Below are positions 13,001 through 25,635 of a DNA stretch of 64,000 nucleotides, one piece after another (the stretch's first letter is position 1; the number at the start of each line of letters is the position of its first letter). The notes under the pieces were generated by a model. The model worked only from the letters and a program-made list of their open reading frames with translations. It did no database searches and was not told the DNA's origin. The stretch lies in contig JAMKCH010035823.1 of assembly GCA_023653785.1 (NCBI GenBank), positions 1 to 64,000 on the forward strand. The letters are read 5' to 3'. Made by a program: the position numbers and the translations under genes. The DNA comes from Ophioderma brevispina (Eukaryota; Echinodermata; Ophiuroidea; Amphilepidida; Ophiodermatidae).

Positions 13001-13559
13001 ATGACAATCTCAATAATTTCCAATTAAAAAAGTTATTCATTGTCTATTTTCCATATCGATTTTTGAGGGGCACCATGTAGAGGTTGTCTGTGCTATTTGT
13101 ATTTGGTAGTGTAACATTTTAAATTCTCATATGTTAAAATTCGAAATAATAAATACGTACTTGCGAATGACATGGCTGTGTGTCAATGTTACTTTGTGCG
13201 CGGAGTTCAGTGTACAACAGGCCAATTGCCATTGCTGTCCAGTTATCAAATGCGAGAAAAAGTTTTGTACGCGGCCATTTTGACGTTTACGCAGTGCACG
13301 AAAATCGCGGGCTAATTTAGTTTATAGTTAGTGTAAAAACTCAAGCATATTGGGTACACGTATATTGAAAGAGTTAATGATCCAGGAACGTCGGAGATTG
13401 TGGCCCCGGCATCATGCCCAGGACCAGGACCAGTCTTATTATCTCACTAAGGCAGCTATGCAATATTTTTCTACTTCAATCCGCAACTATGATGGTCTTA
13501 TGATTCCAATCTCCAACTCTAAAATACAAATAAAATCATAAACTAAATTGGTTCCTGGA
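13001..13559. other. No recognised feature
   Basis: AT-rich sequence next to the repeat cluster, without a coding or structural signal. Confidence 0.4.
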
Positions 13560-13625
13560 ATGCGGATTCGAAACTACGACCTTTAAATAACAAGACGAGC
13601 GCTCCACAGACACACGGCACGCAAT
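13560..13625 (-). repeat. tRNA-like SINE head
   Basis: On the minus strand, TGTCTGTGGAGCG resembles an A-box, followed about 30 bases later by GTAGTTTCGAATCCGC, a clear B-box. The acceptor stem is not convincing, so this is a SINE-type pol III promoter relic, not a tRNA gene. Confidence 0.5.
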
Positions 13626-14656
13626 CCGAGCCGGCTGAAAGTCGTTCTTTTGTAATTACTTCAATTAAACATGAACGAATAAAAGCGCACAATAATAATG
13701 AATGCGCCCCTTATGAGACGAAGTTTTTGAAAATACATGCTCTGGAGCGTGAATTCGGGCCAAAATCTCCAAGAATCAATGATACACTAATCGAAAGTGT
13801 GTCCCTCCCGCCACAAACAAAACACCACAACACACAGAATTATATATACACCTCCGAGTAAGGTCAAGAAAAGTCCAGAGGTACAAGTGTTGGTTTGTGC
13901 GAAACCGCACATAGACATGCTCATGAGATCAGTAACTTGATGATAAGGAAAATGAAGTGGATTTGTGAAAGCCAGCCTGGTTACCTTCTTCAAAATTGAC
14001 GCTTTGTCAAATTACAACTTTTTTATCATAAGTAATTGCTAGAAGAAGGTAGAGTTATTCCCTGTAACAAGATGAGAGAGATAATGCTAATTACACAATA
14101 CAACTAAACCTTTTACCAGAGAGTGCCATGCAGCATCTAGATTATGACAATTGTAGGCACAGATCACGCTAATCTCCAACGAATTCTAATTTTAATCTGG
14201 TATAAATACGCATTAATTTGAAAGCTTAAGGGATTGCACATGCCAATGAATTTGAATGAAACACTCATGATGGCAATTTTGTTGTCGAAGATATAGGGAT
14301 AGTTGAGGTTCTATTTCTTTTCAATTGATATCAAATAATATATTCAAGTTATCGCTCTGATTTTTATGTCAAAATGACATCAAATCATAGCAGTCAAATG
14401 CCAACTTTACCAGTCCAGGCCAGTCAAGTAGTAATAAATGGGGCCAATAACCCAAAACAAATTGGCAAAAGGATCCAATTCCTAAGAAGTGTATGAGAAA
14501 AAACCTTTAAAAAAACAACATATCCAAAAGTTTACCAAAATCAAAGGATGGGAACATTTTAAGGGAAGGAAAGGTTATACAGTGGTCAAAATATGAAAAT
14601 GAAAGGATCAAAACGCGTCGAAAAAGTATGCCAACGTGTTCGTTACATTTCCAGGA

Positions 14657-15092
14657 TTAAAAAAAGGTATAGTTTGCCCTATCTGCAGGTTTTAGTTCAA
14701 TAGGTATGACGTTCAAAATAGGTTTAAGGTCACAATGGGGGTGGTAATTAAAATGGTGTAAAAAATTGTTGTCTAATGGTCAGGAGCCGAAAATATACTG
14801 GTTGCACCATTTATAATATTAATTGTTGCATAAGTGGAACGCAAAATGTGACCGGGGGCTATACACGATCTATAAGAGGTCACTAGTCATAGAATCTGTA
14901 ATTGATATAGAAAGTTCAACAAAGAATCTATTTACATTTACCTTGTAGTGGCCATTAAAGTTTACAACCAGTCCGACCAAAATCGGACCATTCTATGGCA
15001 TGTTTACTAAGGTTTCAACCTTGTGAATGTTTTATGTGGCCTATTGTGCTAAAACTGTAACGCCATAGACAGGGCAAACTATACCTTTTTAA
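14657..15092. mobile_element. Inverted-repeat element with TTAA limits, ~0.44 kb
   Basis: The arms begin AAGGTATAGTTTGCCCT on the left and AGGGCAAACTATACCTT on the right and pair imperfectly for 60-100 bp (AGTTCAATAGG against CCTATTGTGC). TTAA borders both ends, but the flanks are A/T runs, so the target call is weaker than for the two earlier elements. Noncoding. Confidence 0.6.
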
Positions 15093-15399
15093 CTTAGGAG
15101 GAGTAGCCCGATAAATTGGTACATCATCAATTCGAACAATTCTAATTTTATTAGCCCTACAAACGGGCCCCCTTATTTCAGATTGTTCCACTAGGTGTTT
15201 TGGTAAAACTTTTAATAAATTATTTTTTGACAATTTCACAGTAATTAACACCAAAAATTGTTTCTTTTTGCAATTTTTTTTAAAGTAAATTCTAATTAAT
15301 ATTGAAAAATCTGAAAATATCCATGTAATTATTTTCTGTACTATTGAAGATGACTATGTTGTAATAATCAGTGAAAGCAACACACACACGTACACAACC

Positions 15400-15560
15400 A
15401 CTTTGGAGGTGACTCATTAAGACTCGCATTTCAGCATCGTTGTCACCAAAGCCCCATTTAAAAAAGGGTTCACCCAAAGACTCATTAGTTTTGCAAATGT
15501 TTACCACTGTCACCCAACGACCCATAACTTTTATGAGCAAATGTTTGATCATGCTTGCCA
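15400..15560 (+). repeat. Short tandem-like repeat related to 16196-16450
   Basis: CATTTCAGCATCGTT, then CCATTTAAAAAAGGGTTCACCC, then repeated TTTTGCAAATGTTTACC and ACCCA boxes occur in the same order at 16205-16440. Confidence 0.55.
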
Positions 15561-15719
15561 TAGGCCGCTGTGTATTAATTTGGGACAGAACAATACCAAA
15601 ATCGCGAGGTCTTCAGAGTAGATTGAATTTGCACGTACGATTAGGCAAACAGCTATATAGGCCAACGGTTCAATGATATGAAAATCTCAACTTGGTTAGG
15701 CAAAGTTAAGTCGGTAACC

Positions 15720-15850
15720 GAAGTGTTGGTGTAGTGGTTTGAAGCGTTTGCCTCACCAGTCGGGAAGTCGCGGGTTCAAATCCCTGCCGGGTCAGGACCA
15801 ATGGCATTTTAAAAATGGACATACTGCACTTCTTGTCAGACGCTCGGCAT
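15720..15850 (+). mobile_element. tRNA-derived SINE-like element
   Basis: TTGGTGTAGTGGTTTGAAGCG gives an A-box at 15727 and CGGGTTCAAATCCC a B-box at 15771, at normal tRNA spacing. An unrelated body (CCAATGGCATTTTAAAAATGG) follows. The head recalls a Glu/Gly-type tRNA, but the stems are imperfect, so I call a SINE instead of a gene. Confidence 0.6.
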
Positions 15851-16195
15851 TTAAAAATTGAGTAGGGACGTAACATGCGGAGCTACCAGAAAACTGACTA
15901 AACCCCCACTGTTTAGGTCTAGCTTCCAAATGTATTTGGCAGACGTGGTTCTAGTTGGTTATGGAAACAGAGATATTCGCGCAGAAGGATTTTTTACGAG
16001 GGGGCTGAGGCTGAGGGATTCACGGACTGGTCATTGATATGAGAGATATGTTTGGCTTATATCGGAACAAGAAATGCGATCACTGCAATCATTTTATTTA
16101 CTGAATTATAAAAGCCATGTTAATACAGGAGCCAACAACGGGGGTGAGGGGGACACTCCCAATTGGAATGATGCGTCTAGGCATATGTAAGCTCT

Positions 16196-16450
16196 CAAGA
16201 CTAACATTTCAGCATCGTTTGTGCCCTAAGACGCCATTAAAAAAAAAAAGTTCACCCCCAAAAGACCCCATTTTTTGAAAAATTTGATAAATTTCCACCC
16301 AAAAACTCTCATTTTTTTAGAAATTTTGCAAACATTTCACCCCAGGCACATTTTTAGTGGAAAATTTAGCAAATGTCCACCACAAAAGCCCTGTTTTGGG
16401 GCAATTTGGATGTCTCTCACCCACAAAAACCCCATTGTTTGCACCATCCT
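16196..16450 (+). repeat. Tandem repeat, ~45-50-bp units (CACCC...CCATTTTTTG...AAATTT)
   Basis: Four to five units follow each other, each with ACCCC or CACCC, a CCCATTTTT or similar box and GCAAATTT or AAAATTT. The open frame of 121 codons that starts here is low-complexity because of these repeats and is not called as a gene. Confidence 0.6.
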
Positions 16451-17689
16451 CTGTCATGAATTGCCCTGGGGTTTGGAAGCGCGATCCTTAAACCCATATC
16501 CATTCCATATGTTTAAGTTTTACCTACGGGAGGCAGCATTTCACGCGCGAAGAAAACACTGTGGCCTACTGAGGGGTCGATCTGTATTGAACTACAAAGG
16601 CCGAGGGCAAGCTAATCAATTGGCAAAACGGCTTAACTGAAATGATCATTGGTAAAAAAAGTGACATTTTTGGACGCCATTTTGAATTTTGAGGTACACG
16701 GCAGCCATTGGATATTCAAAAAACTGTCGTAATTTGCTCGGTGGATATGTCAAGAAAGTTCCGAAAGTAGAAAATACACTTAAGTTCAAAACGATGGTGG
16801 TGTGGTTATATTTATGCCATAACTTTATTTGTGCAAAATTATGCGTTATTCATGGCAGCCATTGAATTTTCTTGTATTTGACGGCCATTTGAATTTTGAA
16901 AACGACAAACATGTACGTCTTTGTACCCAAATACATCGAAAATTAAAATAAAATTACTAGAACTGGCACAGTACACATTGTCATATTCTCATTTAGTTAG
17001 TAAGTGTAATTGGGGCGCCATTTTGTGAATTTTCTTGGCACACGGGCAGCCTTTTGGATTTTTTGAAATGATTGCCATCGATTTGCCATGGCTGAAAACA
17101 TATAATAAGCACACCAAAATACACAATTGCACGGGATACTGAAAAATTAATTCGACCACCAAAATGGGAGCACCCCCGGGAAAAGCACATTGGGCCCTTT
17201 TTTCAAAAAACGGCCGGGGGGATCGTGTCCGCGGAAAATTTTAGTCTAGTAACCACTTCAAACATTAAAGGTGAAACAACCTGTCCCCCAATCTGTTTAT
17301 GTCTGAGAGGCTTGACTATATTACTGATGAGCAGTATTAGAAAGAGTGAAGTTAGAAGGACTCTTGCATTGCCTTTAGTAACATTGCATCATCGGAATCA
17401 CATGCATAACTATTTAAAATGATTGCAGTGTTACAAATACGTTTTTGAGGATTGTAAGTGAGAAATAATGATTTAATATAAGGACTGAATATTACATTTC
17501 TGAATCTTCTACTTAAGCCATGTCTACCGATGGGAGTATGGTAACACCCTTTTTTCTTACTAAAACCCTATTTTCCGATGCCAAATTATATTTTACGCTC
17601 CTTTTCATGCAAAAAAACACAACAACAAACAAACACCCATCGGGGTATAGGTAAGGTACAGGGTGACCCTAAAGTGATGGATGGGGGTG

Positions 17690-17972
17690 GCATCCCCCCC
17701 CCCACACACACACACATGCACACACACACAGATACACTTCGGGAGAGAGGTACCTTCGGGATAGAGGCACCTTCCACCAGTGTCTTTAAACGGCTCCTGA
17801 AATCATACTTATTTCCTGATGTTTAGAAACTTGTTAACTATGGATTTATTAGTTTTCCTTATTATGTTGTATTTCAATTTCGTATTTTAAGTAGTTGTTG
17901 TAAGGCGGCGTGTTCTCTGTAGAGCGCCATATAAATGCATTTTGTTATTACTATTATTATTACTATTATTAT
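17690..17972 (+). mobile_element. LINE 3' tail fragment (copy 1)
   Basis: Encodes a short RT C-terminal ending (STSVFKRLLKSYLFPDV then stop), followed by a 3' UTR with GGCGGCGTGTTCTCTGTAGA, GCGCCATATAAATGCATTTT and an ATT-repeat tail, the usual close of several LINE or LINE-tailed SINE families. A CA microsatellite (17702-17731) precedes it. Confidence 0.65.
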
Positions 17973-18229
17973 ATGAGTAATTCAGCATTAAGGCGAAATT
18001 ATCTTTTGTAATGCGCGAAGGTTGGCGTGTTAAGGCAAAATTCGATTTCCCCTTAAGCCATCTTTACCGTCAAAAGATATGACTAGTAATTTATGCAAAT
18101 GGGCAGAATAACAAAGGATATGAATATTAATTTACTTAAATAACAAAAAGAGCTCATTATAAACTAATGAATGATTATTTTTTCCTCATTCATGCACTGT
18201 TAGGATGATTATTATTATTATTTATTATT

Positions 18230-19140
18230 AAGTACCAACGCGTCTAGTACTATACAGAAATATCACAGACACTGGATTATGGTACCAATGGATGGTTATG
18301 GCCCTCCTCTTTCTATTGATACCAAAATGTACTCCAGCATGCGAGAAAATGACATCACAAAGTTCCCATGTCAGTAAAACTGTCTGTTTGTATAGACACA
18401 CGGAGTAGAATAGGAGAAAATCAATTTTCACCAACTTTTAAAGTTAGGAATATCGGATTTTCATGTGGTGTTTGGCTTTACATGATGGGACATATCTAAT
18501 TTTATTTTTCTAAAGTCCCGAGAGGAAAATATGGCGATCACTGCAAAAAAGGGGGGTAGCGTTATTTTCTTGTTAGATCTAGTGGCAATTTCCCCCAACC
18601 CAAGGCAGGAGTCCGTGATTGTTTTCAACAGTGCATTTAAATGCAGTTAAGGGACGTTACGGATATATACACAGTGTTTCAGTGCTATAATAATGCAGTC
18701 AGTAAAATTACAAAATATCAATGTCCCACCATATATCCAGTATTTTCAGACTTTTCCTTAAGATACTGACATCATAATAGAAATCCTTTACATATTTTGA
18801 CACCAATGGAAAAGAAAAACTCTAAGCTATCCTGTGGAATTAGATTAGGAATTAGATATTCAATAAGGAAAATCGAAAGGAGTGGTAACCACCCCTAAGG
18901 GGATACAAAAATAGGCTGAGCTGGACGAGGGTTAAAACACCTTTATTCTATATTGAAATAATTCACAAGGAAAAACATGACAGTTGGTGACTATGTGCAA
19001 ACTCTCAAAACAATTTAATTACCGTATGTTTATAACAGGTAGCCATTCAACCATGCAGGGTTGATATGGAAAATCGAAGGGTTGGTAACCACACCCCAAA
19101 GGGGTTATAAAAATGGCTAAGCTAGACGTATTCTACATTA
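18230..19140 (+). repeat. GGTAACCAC foldback repeat (copy 1)
   Basis: Left part: GGTACCAATGGATGG...TTTCTATTGATACCAAAATG. Right part: GACACCAATGGAAAAG...AACTCTAAGCTATCCTGTGG...GAGTGGTAACCACCCC. The parts are imperfect inverted copies of each other around an AT-rich middle. Sister copies lie at 21105-22040, 31070-31570, 36430-37140 and 52880-53480. Confidence 0.6.
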
Positions 19141-20574
19141 GCTTACATTCAAATAGTTCACATGGAAAGACATGACAGTTGGTGACTATGTGCAAACCTT
19201 CATTACAGTATGTTTATAACTAGTAGCCATTCAACCATGCAATGATATTTTGTAGACAAAATAGTTTCAACTATTCTGCATTTCAGTATGATTTCAATGT
19301 TTATTTTTGTTGATTGTTAATTCAATGTTGCCAGACTGGTTTTGGCGGGGTTAATTGGCTTCAGATATACTCCAATGACTAAACATTTTGCTGAAAATCA
19401 TAGAAGCATAACTATGTTATGCCAGGGTGCTATGGAGACTAATGTGTCATATGCGTTTGCTTGAAGCAAGGATCTAAATTTTCAAAGGTCGCCAAATTGT
19501 GTGGGTTTTTTTGCAATTTGGTAATTCAATAACTTACTAACACTAGTGTTTTACTTATACACGAAATCATAATAAGCTCAAGGAGGCAGCCCTTAATTTA
19601 AATATCGACTGTATCTTGTGGTGTACTGCATTGCTTTTATATCCATTGCTGGAAACGGTCAAGAAGTATAGAAAGAAGAACACCATACACTTTAAGATTC
19701 AAACATGGTGGTAATATCATAACTATTATTTGCCAAATTCTGCGTTATTTAATGGCAGCCATTTGAATTTCTGTATTTGCGGCCACCTTTTGAATTTTGA
19801 AAACGCAAAAATGTATTCTTTGTACCCAAATACATCGAAATTTACAATAAAATTACTAGAACTGGAGTACACAGTTGTCATATTCCATTTAGTTAGTAAG
19901 TGTAATTTTGGGCGCTGGGTTTGAATTTTTGGCAACGGCAGCCATTTTGGATTTTGAAAATGATTGCCACGATTGTCATGGCTGAAACATATAAATGACA
20001 CCCAAATTCAACAATTAGGCCCAAGGGATACTGGTGAAAAATTAATTTTGACCACCAAAATGGGAGCACCCCGGAAAAGCAAAGTGGGCACCTTTTTTCA
20101 AAAAACGGCCGGGTGGGATCGTGTCCCGAAAATTTAGTATAGAACCCAATTCAAACATAAAGTGAACACCCTTCCCATCTGTTTATGTCGAGAGGCTGAC
20201 TATTTACTGATGGGATAGTATTAAGAGAGTGAGTTAGAAGGACTCTCTGATTGCCTTTAGTAACATTGCCATCGGCATCCATGCATAACTATTAAAATGA
20301 TTGCAGTGTTCCAAATACGTTTTGAGGAGTGTAAGTGAGAAAATAATGCTTTAATCTAATGGGACTGAATATTACATTTCTGATCTTCTTACTTAAGCAT
20401 GTCTACCGATGAGAGTATGGTACCCCTTTTTTCTGACTAAACAACCATATTTCCGATGCCCACATTATATTTAAGCTCCTTTTCATGGCAAAAAAACCAA
20501 CAACAACAAACACCATCGGGGTATAGGTAAGGGACAGGGTGACCCTAAAGTGATGGATGGGGGTGGCATCACCC

Positions 20575-20850
20575 CCACACACAAAACACACACATGCACA
20601 CACACACAAACACTTTGGAGAGAAGGTACCCGGGATAGAGGAACCTTCACCAGTGTTCTTTAAACGGCTCCTGAAATCATACTTATTGCCTGATGTTTAG
20701 AAAACTTGTTAACTAGGGATTTATTAGTTTCCTTAGTATGTTGTATTTTAATTCGTATTTTTAATTCGTTGTTGTAAGGCGGCGTGTTCTCTGTAGAGCC
20801 GCCATATAAATGCATTTTGTTATTACTATTATTATTACTATTAGTATATG
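20575..20850 (+). mobile_element. LINE 3' tail fragment (copy 2)
   Basis: Duplicate of 17690-17972, including the CA repeat, the FKRLL-coding stretch, the GCCATATAAATGCATTTT box and the ATT tail, with several one-base indels. Confidence 0.6.
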
Positions 20851-21104
20851 AGTAATTCAGCATTAAGGCGATATTCTCTTTTGTAATGCGCGACGGTTTG
20901 CGTGTTAAGGCAAAATTCGATTTCCCCTTAAAGCCATCTTTAAGTTGCGGTTTATTCCGTCAAAAGAATATGATAGTAATTTATGCAAAGGCAGAATAAC
21001 AAAGGAATATGAATATAATTTACTTAAATAACAAAAAGGCTCATTATAAACTAATGTTAAATGATTAGTTTCCTCATCATGCACTGGTAGGATGATTATT
21101 ATTA

Positions 21105-22040
21105 TTATTTATGATTAAGTACCACGCGTCTATTACTATACAGAAAATAATCATAGACCACTGGATTATGGTACCAATGGATGGTTATGGCCCTCCTCTT
21201 TCTATTGATACCAAAATGTACTCCAGCATGCGAGAAATATGACAAATCCACAAAGTTCCCATTCAGTAAAACTGTCAGTTTGCATGACAAACGGATAGAA
21301 TAGGGAAAAATCAAATTTCACCAACTTTAAAGTTAGGAATATCGGATTTATGTGTGTTTGGCTTTACATGATGGGACATATCTAACTTTTATTTTTCAAA
21401 GTTCCCGAGAGGAAAATCTGGCGATCACTGCAAAAAAAGGGGGTTAGGTTATTTTCTGTTAGATCTAGTGGCAATTCCCCAAACCCAAGGCAGGAGTCCG
21501 TGATTGTTTTCAACAGTGCATTTAACTGCAGTTAAGGGACGTTACGGATAGATACACAGTTTCAGTGCTATAATAGATGCAGGTCAGTAAAATTACAAAT
21601 ATCAAGGTCCCACCATATATCCCAGTATTTTCGACTTTTCCTTAAGATACTGACATTCATACTAGAAAATCCTACATAATTTTGACACCACTGGAAAGAG
21701 AAAAACTCTAAAGCTAGACTGTGGAATTAGATAGGATTAGATATCAATAGGAAACTCGAAAGAGTGGTAACCACCCCTAAGGGGATACAAAAATAGGTGA
21801 GCTGGACGAGGGTTAAAACACCTTTATTATAATTGAAATAATTCACAAGGAAAAACATGACAGTTGGTGACTATGTGCAAACTCTCAAAACAATTTAATT
21901 ACCGTATGTTTATAAACGTAGAATTCAAACATGCAGGGTTGATATGGAAAATCGAAGGGTTGGTAAACCCCCCCCAAAAGGGGTATAATACTAAAATGGC
22001 TAAGCTAGAAGTCTTCTACATTAGCTTACATTCAAAATAG
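21105..22040 (+). repeat. GGTAACCAC foldback repeat (copy 2)
   Basis: Duplicate of 18230-19140 within the second 2.9 kb unit, with the same order of boxes. Confidence 0.6.
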
Positions 22041-22338
22041 TTCACATGAAAGGACAGTGACAGTGGGGACTATGTGCAAACCATTCATTACCGTAGTGTT
22101 TTAAACTAGTAGCCATTCAACCATCCAATGAATTTGGTAGACAAAATAGTTTCACTATTCTGCATTTCATATGATTCAATGTTTATTTTGGTTGATTGTT
22201 AATCAATGTTGCCGAAGGGTTTTGCTGGGTGTAATTTGGCTTCAGATATACCCAATGATAAAAATTTTGCTGAGAATCATTAGAAGGCATAACTATGTTA
22301 TGCCCAGGGTGGCTCTGGGACTAATTGTGTCATATGGA

Positions 22339-24126
22339 CCATCCCCACCACAAAAAAGGGCTGTAAAAGTTGATTTTCTGGGACTTTTTGAGATTCAACC
22401 TTTTGAAAAGGGGATCTTCAGCGTTAAAATGATACGTTAATGATGCATGGGATATTCAGAAGTCAAAATAGCCAATGAAGTGCGGCCATCTTAAACAAAC
22501 CAGTTTCTGAGAAAAAAAATGCCTCCCAAAGCTATTAGGATGCAAAAAGGCCTATTTTAAAAGTGAAGCACAACAAACCAACAACGGGGTGTTCCATGCT
22601 TTAAGCCTCATTGAAACTCTGCGTAAGTAATGTCAAAATAATCTTCATTGAAATTTAAAAAGAAAAATAGCAAGGTTCAAATTATTGCATAATTAATTAG
22701 TGTTAATGCGAAGCGAATTGCATGAAACTTTAAAATAACCGCCATGTTCAAGTGCAAAATGTTGTTTGGATGTTTGCTTTATCATGAAAGTAAAAAAGTT
22801 TCTCTTATATGTTCAAGAATGTCCTAATTTCATTGATATACTTTCCTTTAATAACTTTTAATTTCACATTATAATTGTACACAATTTGGCATAATTGATA
22901 TACAAGGCGTACTTATATTTTGGGATGACACCACATTTTTGTCTGTATCATACTACTGAATTTCAAACATTTATTATTAAAATTTTGTGAATAGGCTCTG
23001 CAAACTTATTATTAAAATTAATGGTTATGTAATTGAAAATTAATTACTAATAATAATAACGAATTGGTATGCCTCGTAAATGCGAAAATGTCCTACAATT
23101 GGAAACATAATAAGGTAACAATAGGAAAAAGCACGCAAGAGAGTAACAAAACAAGGATGGTATGATGGAACATCATAACAAAATGTTAAAAAGTCATTAC
23201 TTTCAGAATCAATTACTATAGGCTTACAACGCTCCTTTTTTTTTTTTTTTTTACTCTTGTACACTTCACTGCCATGAGTGCCACTAGACGATCCCGGCTC
23301 CATGCCCCAAAATACGGCAAAATACACAACAAACAGAAACAATCGCATTCATAGCTAATTGGGCCAACATAATTTGACTATTTAATATGAATATATACCT
23401 CAAAAGTGGTTCGATTATAATATAAAAAGGTTATTGATTCCGCGATACAGTAGCAAGCCAGTGTTTGTAAATAATGGCGAACAGCTGATCCAGTTGACAT
23501 TTTCACATGTCATGATTAAACTTCAGTCGCAGCGAGCGATTGCTGCTCGTGAGCATGCGTGAAACTTGACAGGGGTCGAAATCCGTACTGCGCCACCCGT
23601 CAATCGCCGCCTGCGACGGAAGTATAGCGTGGGTCTCACAAGCTCTTACAAGGTAGTCAGTGGCACAATTTCACCAATCGGGTTTCTCCTTTCGCCTGCT
23701 TCGTAACAGGTTTGCAGCCAAAGGGCCCCTTTGAAAACGTTCTTTAATGGTTCAAATAGTCACAAGTAGTTGAACTGCTAAAATAGAAAGGGTAAAATTC
23801 TCAGGTTTGTGTGTATGCCACATTTGCACGGGTCACAGTTGTACGTGTGTTTACCGAGTGGCGCTTGAGAATCATGGCATTGAACATTCTTTTCGCAAGT
23901 TTACTGACAATTTGGGATAATTCTGAAATGACTACCCCTCAAAATGTTGGATTTATCAACTTCAGGAATAATAGTTGCGTCTGATTTTTTGTGTGACGAT
24001 TGAGAGGGTTATATATATTTATTCTGAAAAATCTCAAAATCATGCGTGGACCTGATACATGATAATTGGCCTATAGCTCAGAATCAACATCGGCGATCTT
24101 TACAGCCATTCGTCGTGGACGGTCCA
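22339..24126. mobile_element. ~1.8 kb insertion with short inverted ends in duplication copy 2
   Basis: Copy 1 reads GTGTCATATGCGTTTGCTTG without interruption (19446). Copy 2 reads GTGTCATATG, then 1.79 kb of foreign sequence, then CATATGCGTGTGCTTG. The insert ends are imperfect inverted copies of about 35 bp (GACCATCC...GGCTGTAAAAG on the left, TGGACCGTCC...GGCTGTAAAGATC read inward from the right). CATATG stands on both sides as a possible target duplication; a TA duplication is an alternative. No transposase was recognised. Confidence 0.78.
23040..23348 (-). other. Open frame with hydrophobic start inside the insertion, uncertain
   Basis: A 102-codon minus-strand frame starts with a hydrophobic stretch (residues 3-15) resembling a signal peptide, followed by a Ser/Gly-rich segment and a lysine run encoded by a 19-base A tract. 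No domain is recognised. The A tract and the location inside a non-autonomous element argue against a gene. Confidence 0.15.
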
Positions 24127-24340
24127 CATATGCGTGTGCTTGAAGCAGGATCTAAATTTACAACGAAGGGTTCGCAAATGTGTGGGTTTTTTTGCAATTT
24201 GGTAATCCAATAACTTACTAACACTAGTGTTTTACTTATACACGAAATCATAATAAGCTCAAGAGGCCGCCCTTAATTTTTAAATATCGACTGATCTTGT
24301 GGTGTACTGCATTGCTTTTATATCCATTGCTGGAACAGCA
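24127..24340 (+). repeat. Remainder of duplication copy 2
   Basis: Matches 19446-19659 nearly base for base (GCTTGAAGCAGGATCTAAAT, ATAACTTACTAACACTAGTG, TAATAAGCTCAAG) and resumes exactly where copy 2 was interrupted. Confidence 0.85.
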
Positions 24341-24549
24341 GAATACAACAAGTCCAAATGGATTATCATACCTTCATTAGGATCACTCGTAATTATAGGC
24401 CTACAGCCCTAACTCGTCTGTAACTATATTATACAATCTTTGTATCGGGTATAAAACCGATAACTTAAACACTGTATGGGCAGGCTAAGACCATATACCT
24501 TGTTATAACCCATATATATAATTTTTTCAATGTTTTGCTAGACCAGTTT

Positions 24550-25090
24550 TTCCTGCTGAATCTGAATCCGAGGAATACCAGGCGAAAAACCTTGAGGAAA
24601 TGCAAAATCAAAATGGCTACCAAAACCCTAAAAACTCATATTTAAATTACTCAAGAATTGTATTTTTTTGCCTGTCCAGTCCAAAATCACCCATTGTGAC
24701 CAATTAAAAGTAGATTCATTAAAGGTCCATGGCCGATCGCTAAAAGCCCAGCCCCGTCCCCAGGAAGCCCCATATTTTCCGAATTGGTCAAATTTTGGTA
24801 GCAGAAGAAGCTAACTATTTTTCTCATTTACCCTTTGAAATCTTAGAGCAAAAGGATGTTTGGTTTGAAGTTATGAGCGAAAATGTGTCCCATTTGGGTC
24901 ACCAATAATTAATCACACATTACTCTATGGGGCTTACAAAATCACGTTTTCTAGCTCTCGCATCAAAACGGGCGAAATACGGCGCGGAAACTTGTCAGAT
25001 GGGTTTTGGAGGGAAATCCACTGTAATCAAGATGAAAACGTCTTATCCTTAAATCGCCGGATCGGGCATCCCCCTTTAACCAGCCTAATT
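24550..25090 (+). repeat. Dispersed repeat, partner at 61870-62225
   Basis: AAGGTCCATGGCCGATCGCTAA, ACCCTTTGAAAT, ATTACTCTATGGGGCTTACA, TCTAGCTCTCGCAT and AATCAAGATGAAAA occur in the same order at 61870-62225. Noncoding in both places. Confidence 0.65.
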
Positions 25091-25399
25091 AAGAGATTTT
25101 AACATGGCCGCTAATTAAACAAAGCAACTGATATTTATCTACTTTTGACATTTAGAATTGTAACTTGGTAATATACGCAATGCTTTGGCAACAAACATTA
25201 ATTGACACCAATTCTATGAATAGCCTTTCAACACGTTTGCGAATCAATCATATCAATAACCATTCAAGAATGCTCCAAATTGGCAAAAGTTCACTACTAC
25301 TTAAAGCAAAGAGCTGCCATGTTTTGTGTATATCACTAGAACTGACCAGAGCAATTAACTATCATAACATACTTCAAAGTGTTGGATTTGTGTTTGGGA

Positions 25400-25520
25400 A
25401 ATTTAACTACTTAGTTCTTCTCCGGTAGACAAGGATGAATATCAAAAAACAAATATAACCCATTTAAAACTACTAGTTCTCCAGGTAGACAAGGATGAAT
25501 TCAAAAAACAAATCTAAACA
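25400..25520 (+). repeat. ~63-bp tandem duplication
   Basis: TTCTCCGGTAGACAAGGATG with AATATCAAAAAACAAAT is followed 62-63 bp later by TTCTCCAGGTAGACAAGGAT with GAATTCAAAAAACAAAT. Confidence 0.8.
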
Positions 25521-25635
25521 AATATAAATTGTATTATGAAAATATACCGTTCTCGTGCTATCTTAGCCTCTAGGAAGCGATGACGCCTTCGACCTAAGAC
25601 GAATAGTAAATATTATCGCTCCTTACAACCAACTT

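Larger units (their letters stand above)
16745..19659 (+). repeat. 2.9 kb tandem duplication, copy 1
   Basis: Copy 1 of a directly repeated unit of about 2.9 kb; copy 2 starts at about 19660. Order inside: GCAGCCATTTTG-type boxes (16850-17060), a LINE 3' tail with a CA microsatellite (17690-17970), the ATAACAAAGGATATGAAT repeat (18000-18230) and a GGTAACCAC foldback repeat (18230-19140). The last 210 bp (19447-19659) reappear at 24128-24340. Differences from copy 2 are mostly one- or two-base indels. Confidence 0.85.
19660..22338 (+). repeat. 2.9 kb tandem duplication, copy 2 (first part)
   Basis: Co-linear with copy 1 from GTCAAGAAGTATAGAAAG through AACTAATTGTGTCATATG, where it is cut by the element at 22339-24126. 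The excess of indels over substitutions, often in homopolymers, suggests sequencing error on top of true divergence. Confidence 0.85.

Noticed and set aside
16275..16640. 121-codon frame as a gene
   Set aside because: Its first half is a translated ~45-50-bp tandem repeat, and there is no domain in the remainder.
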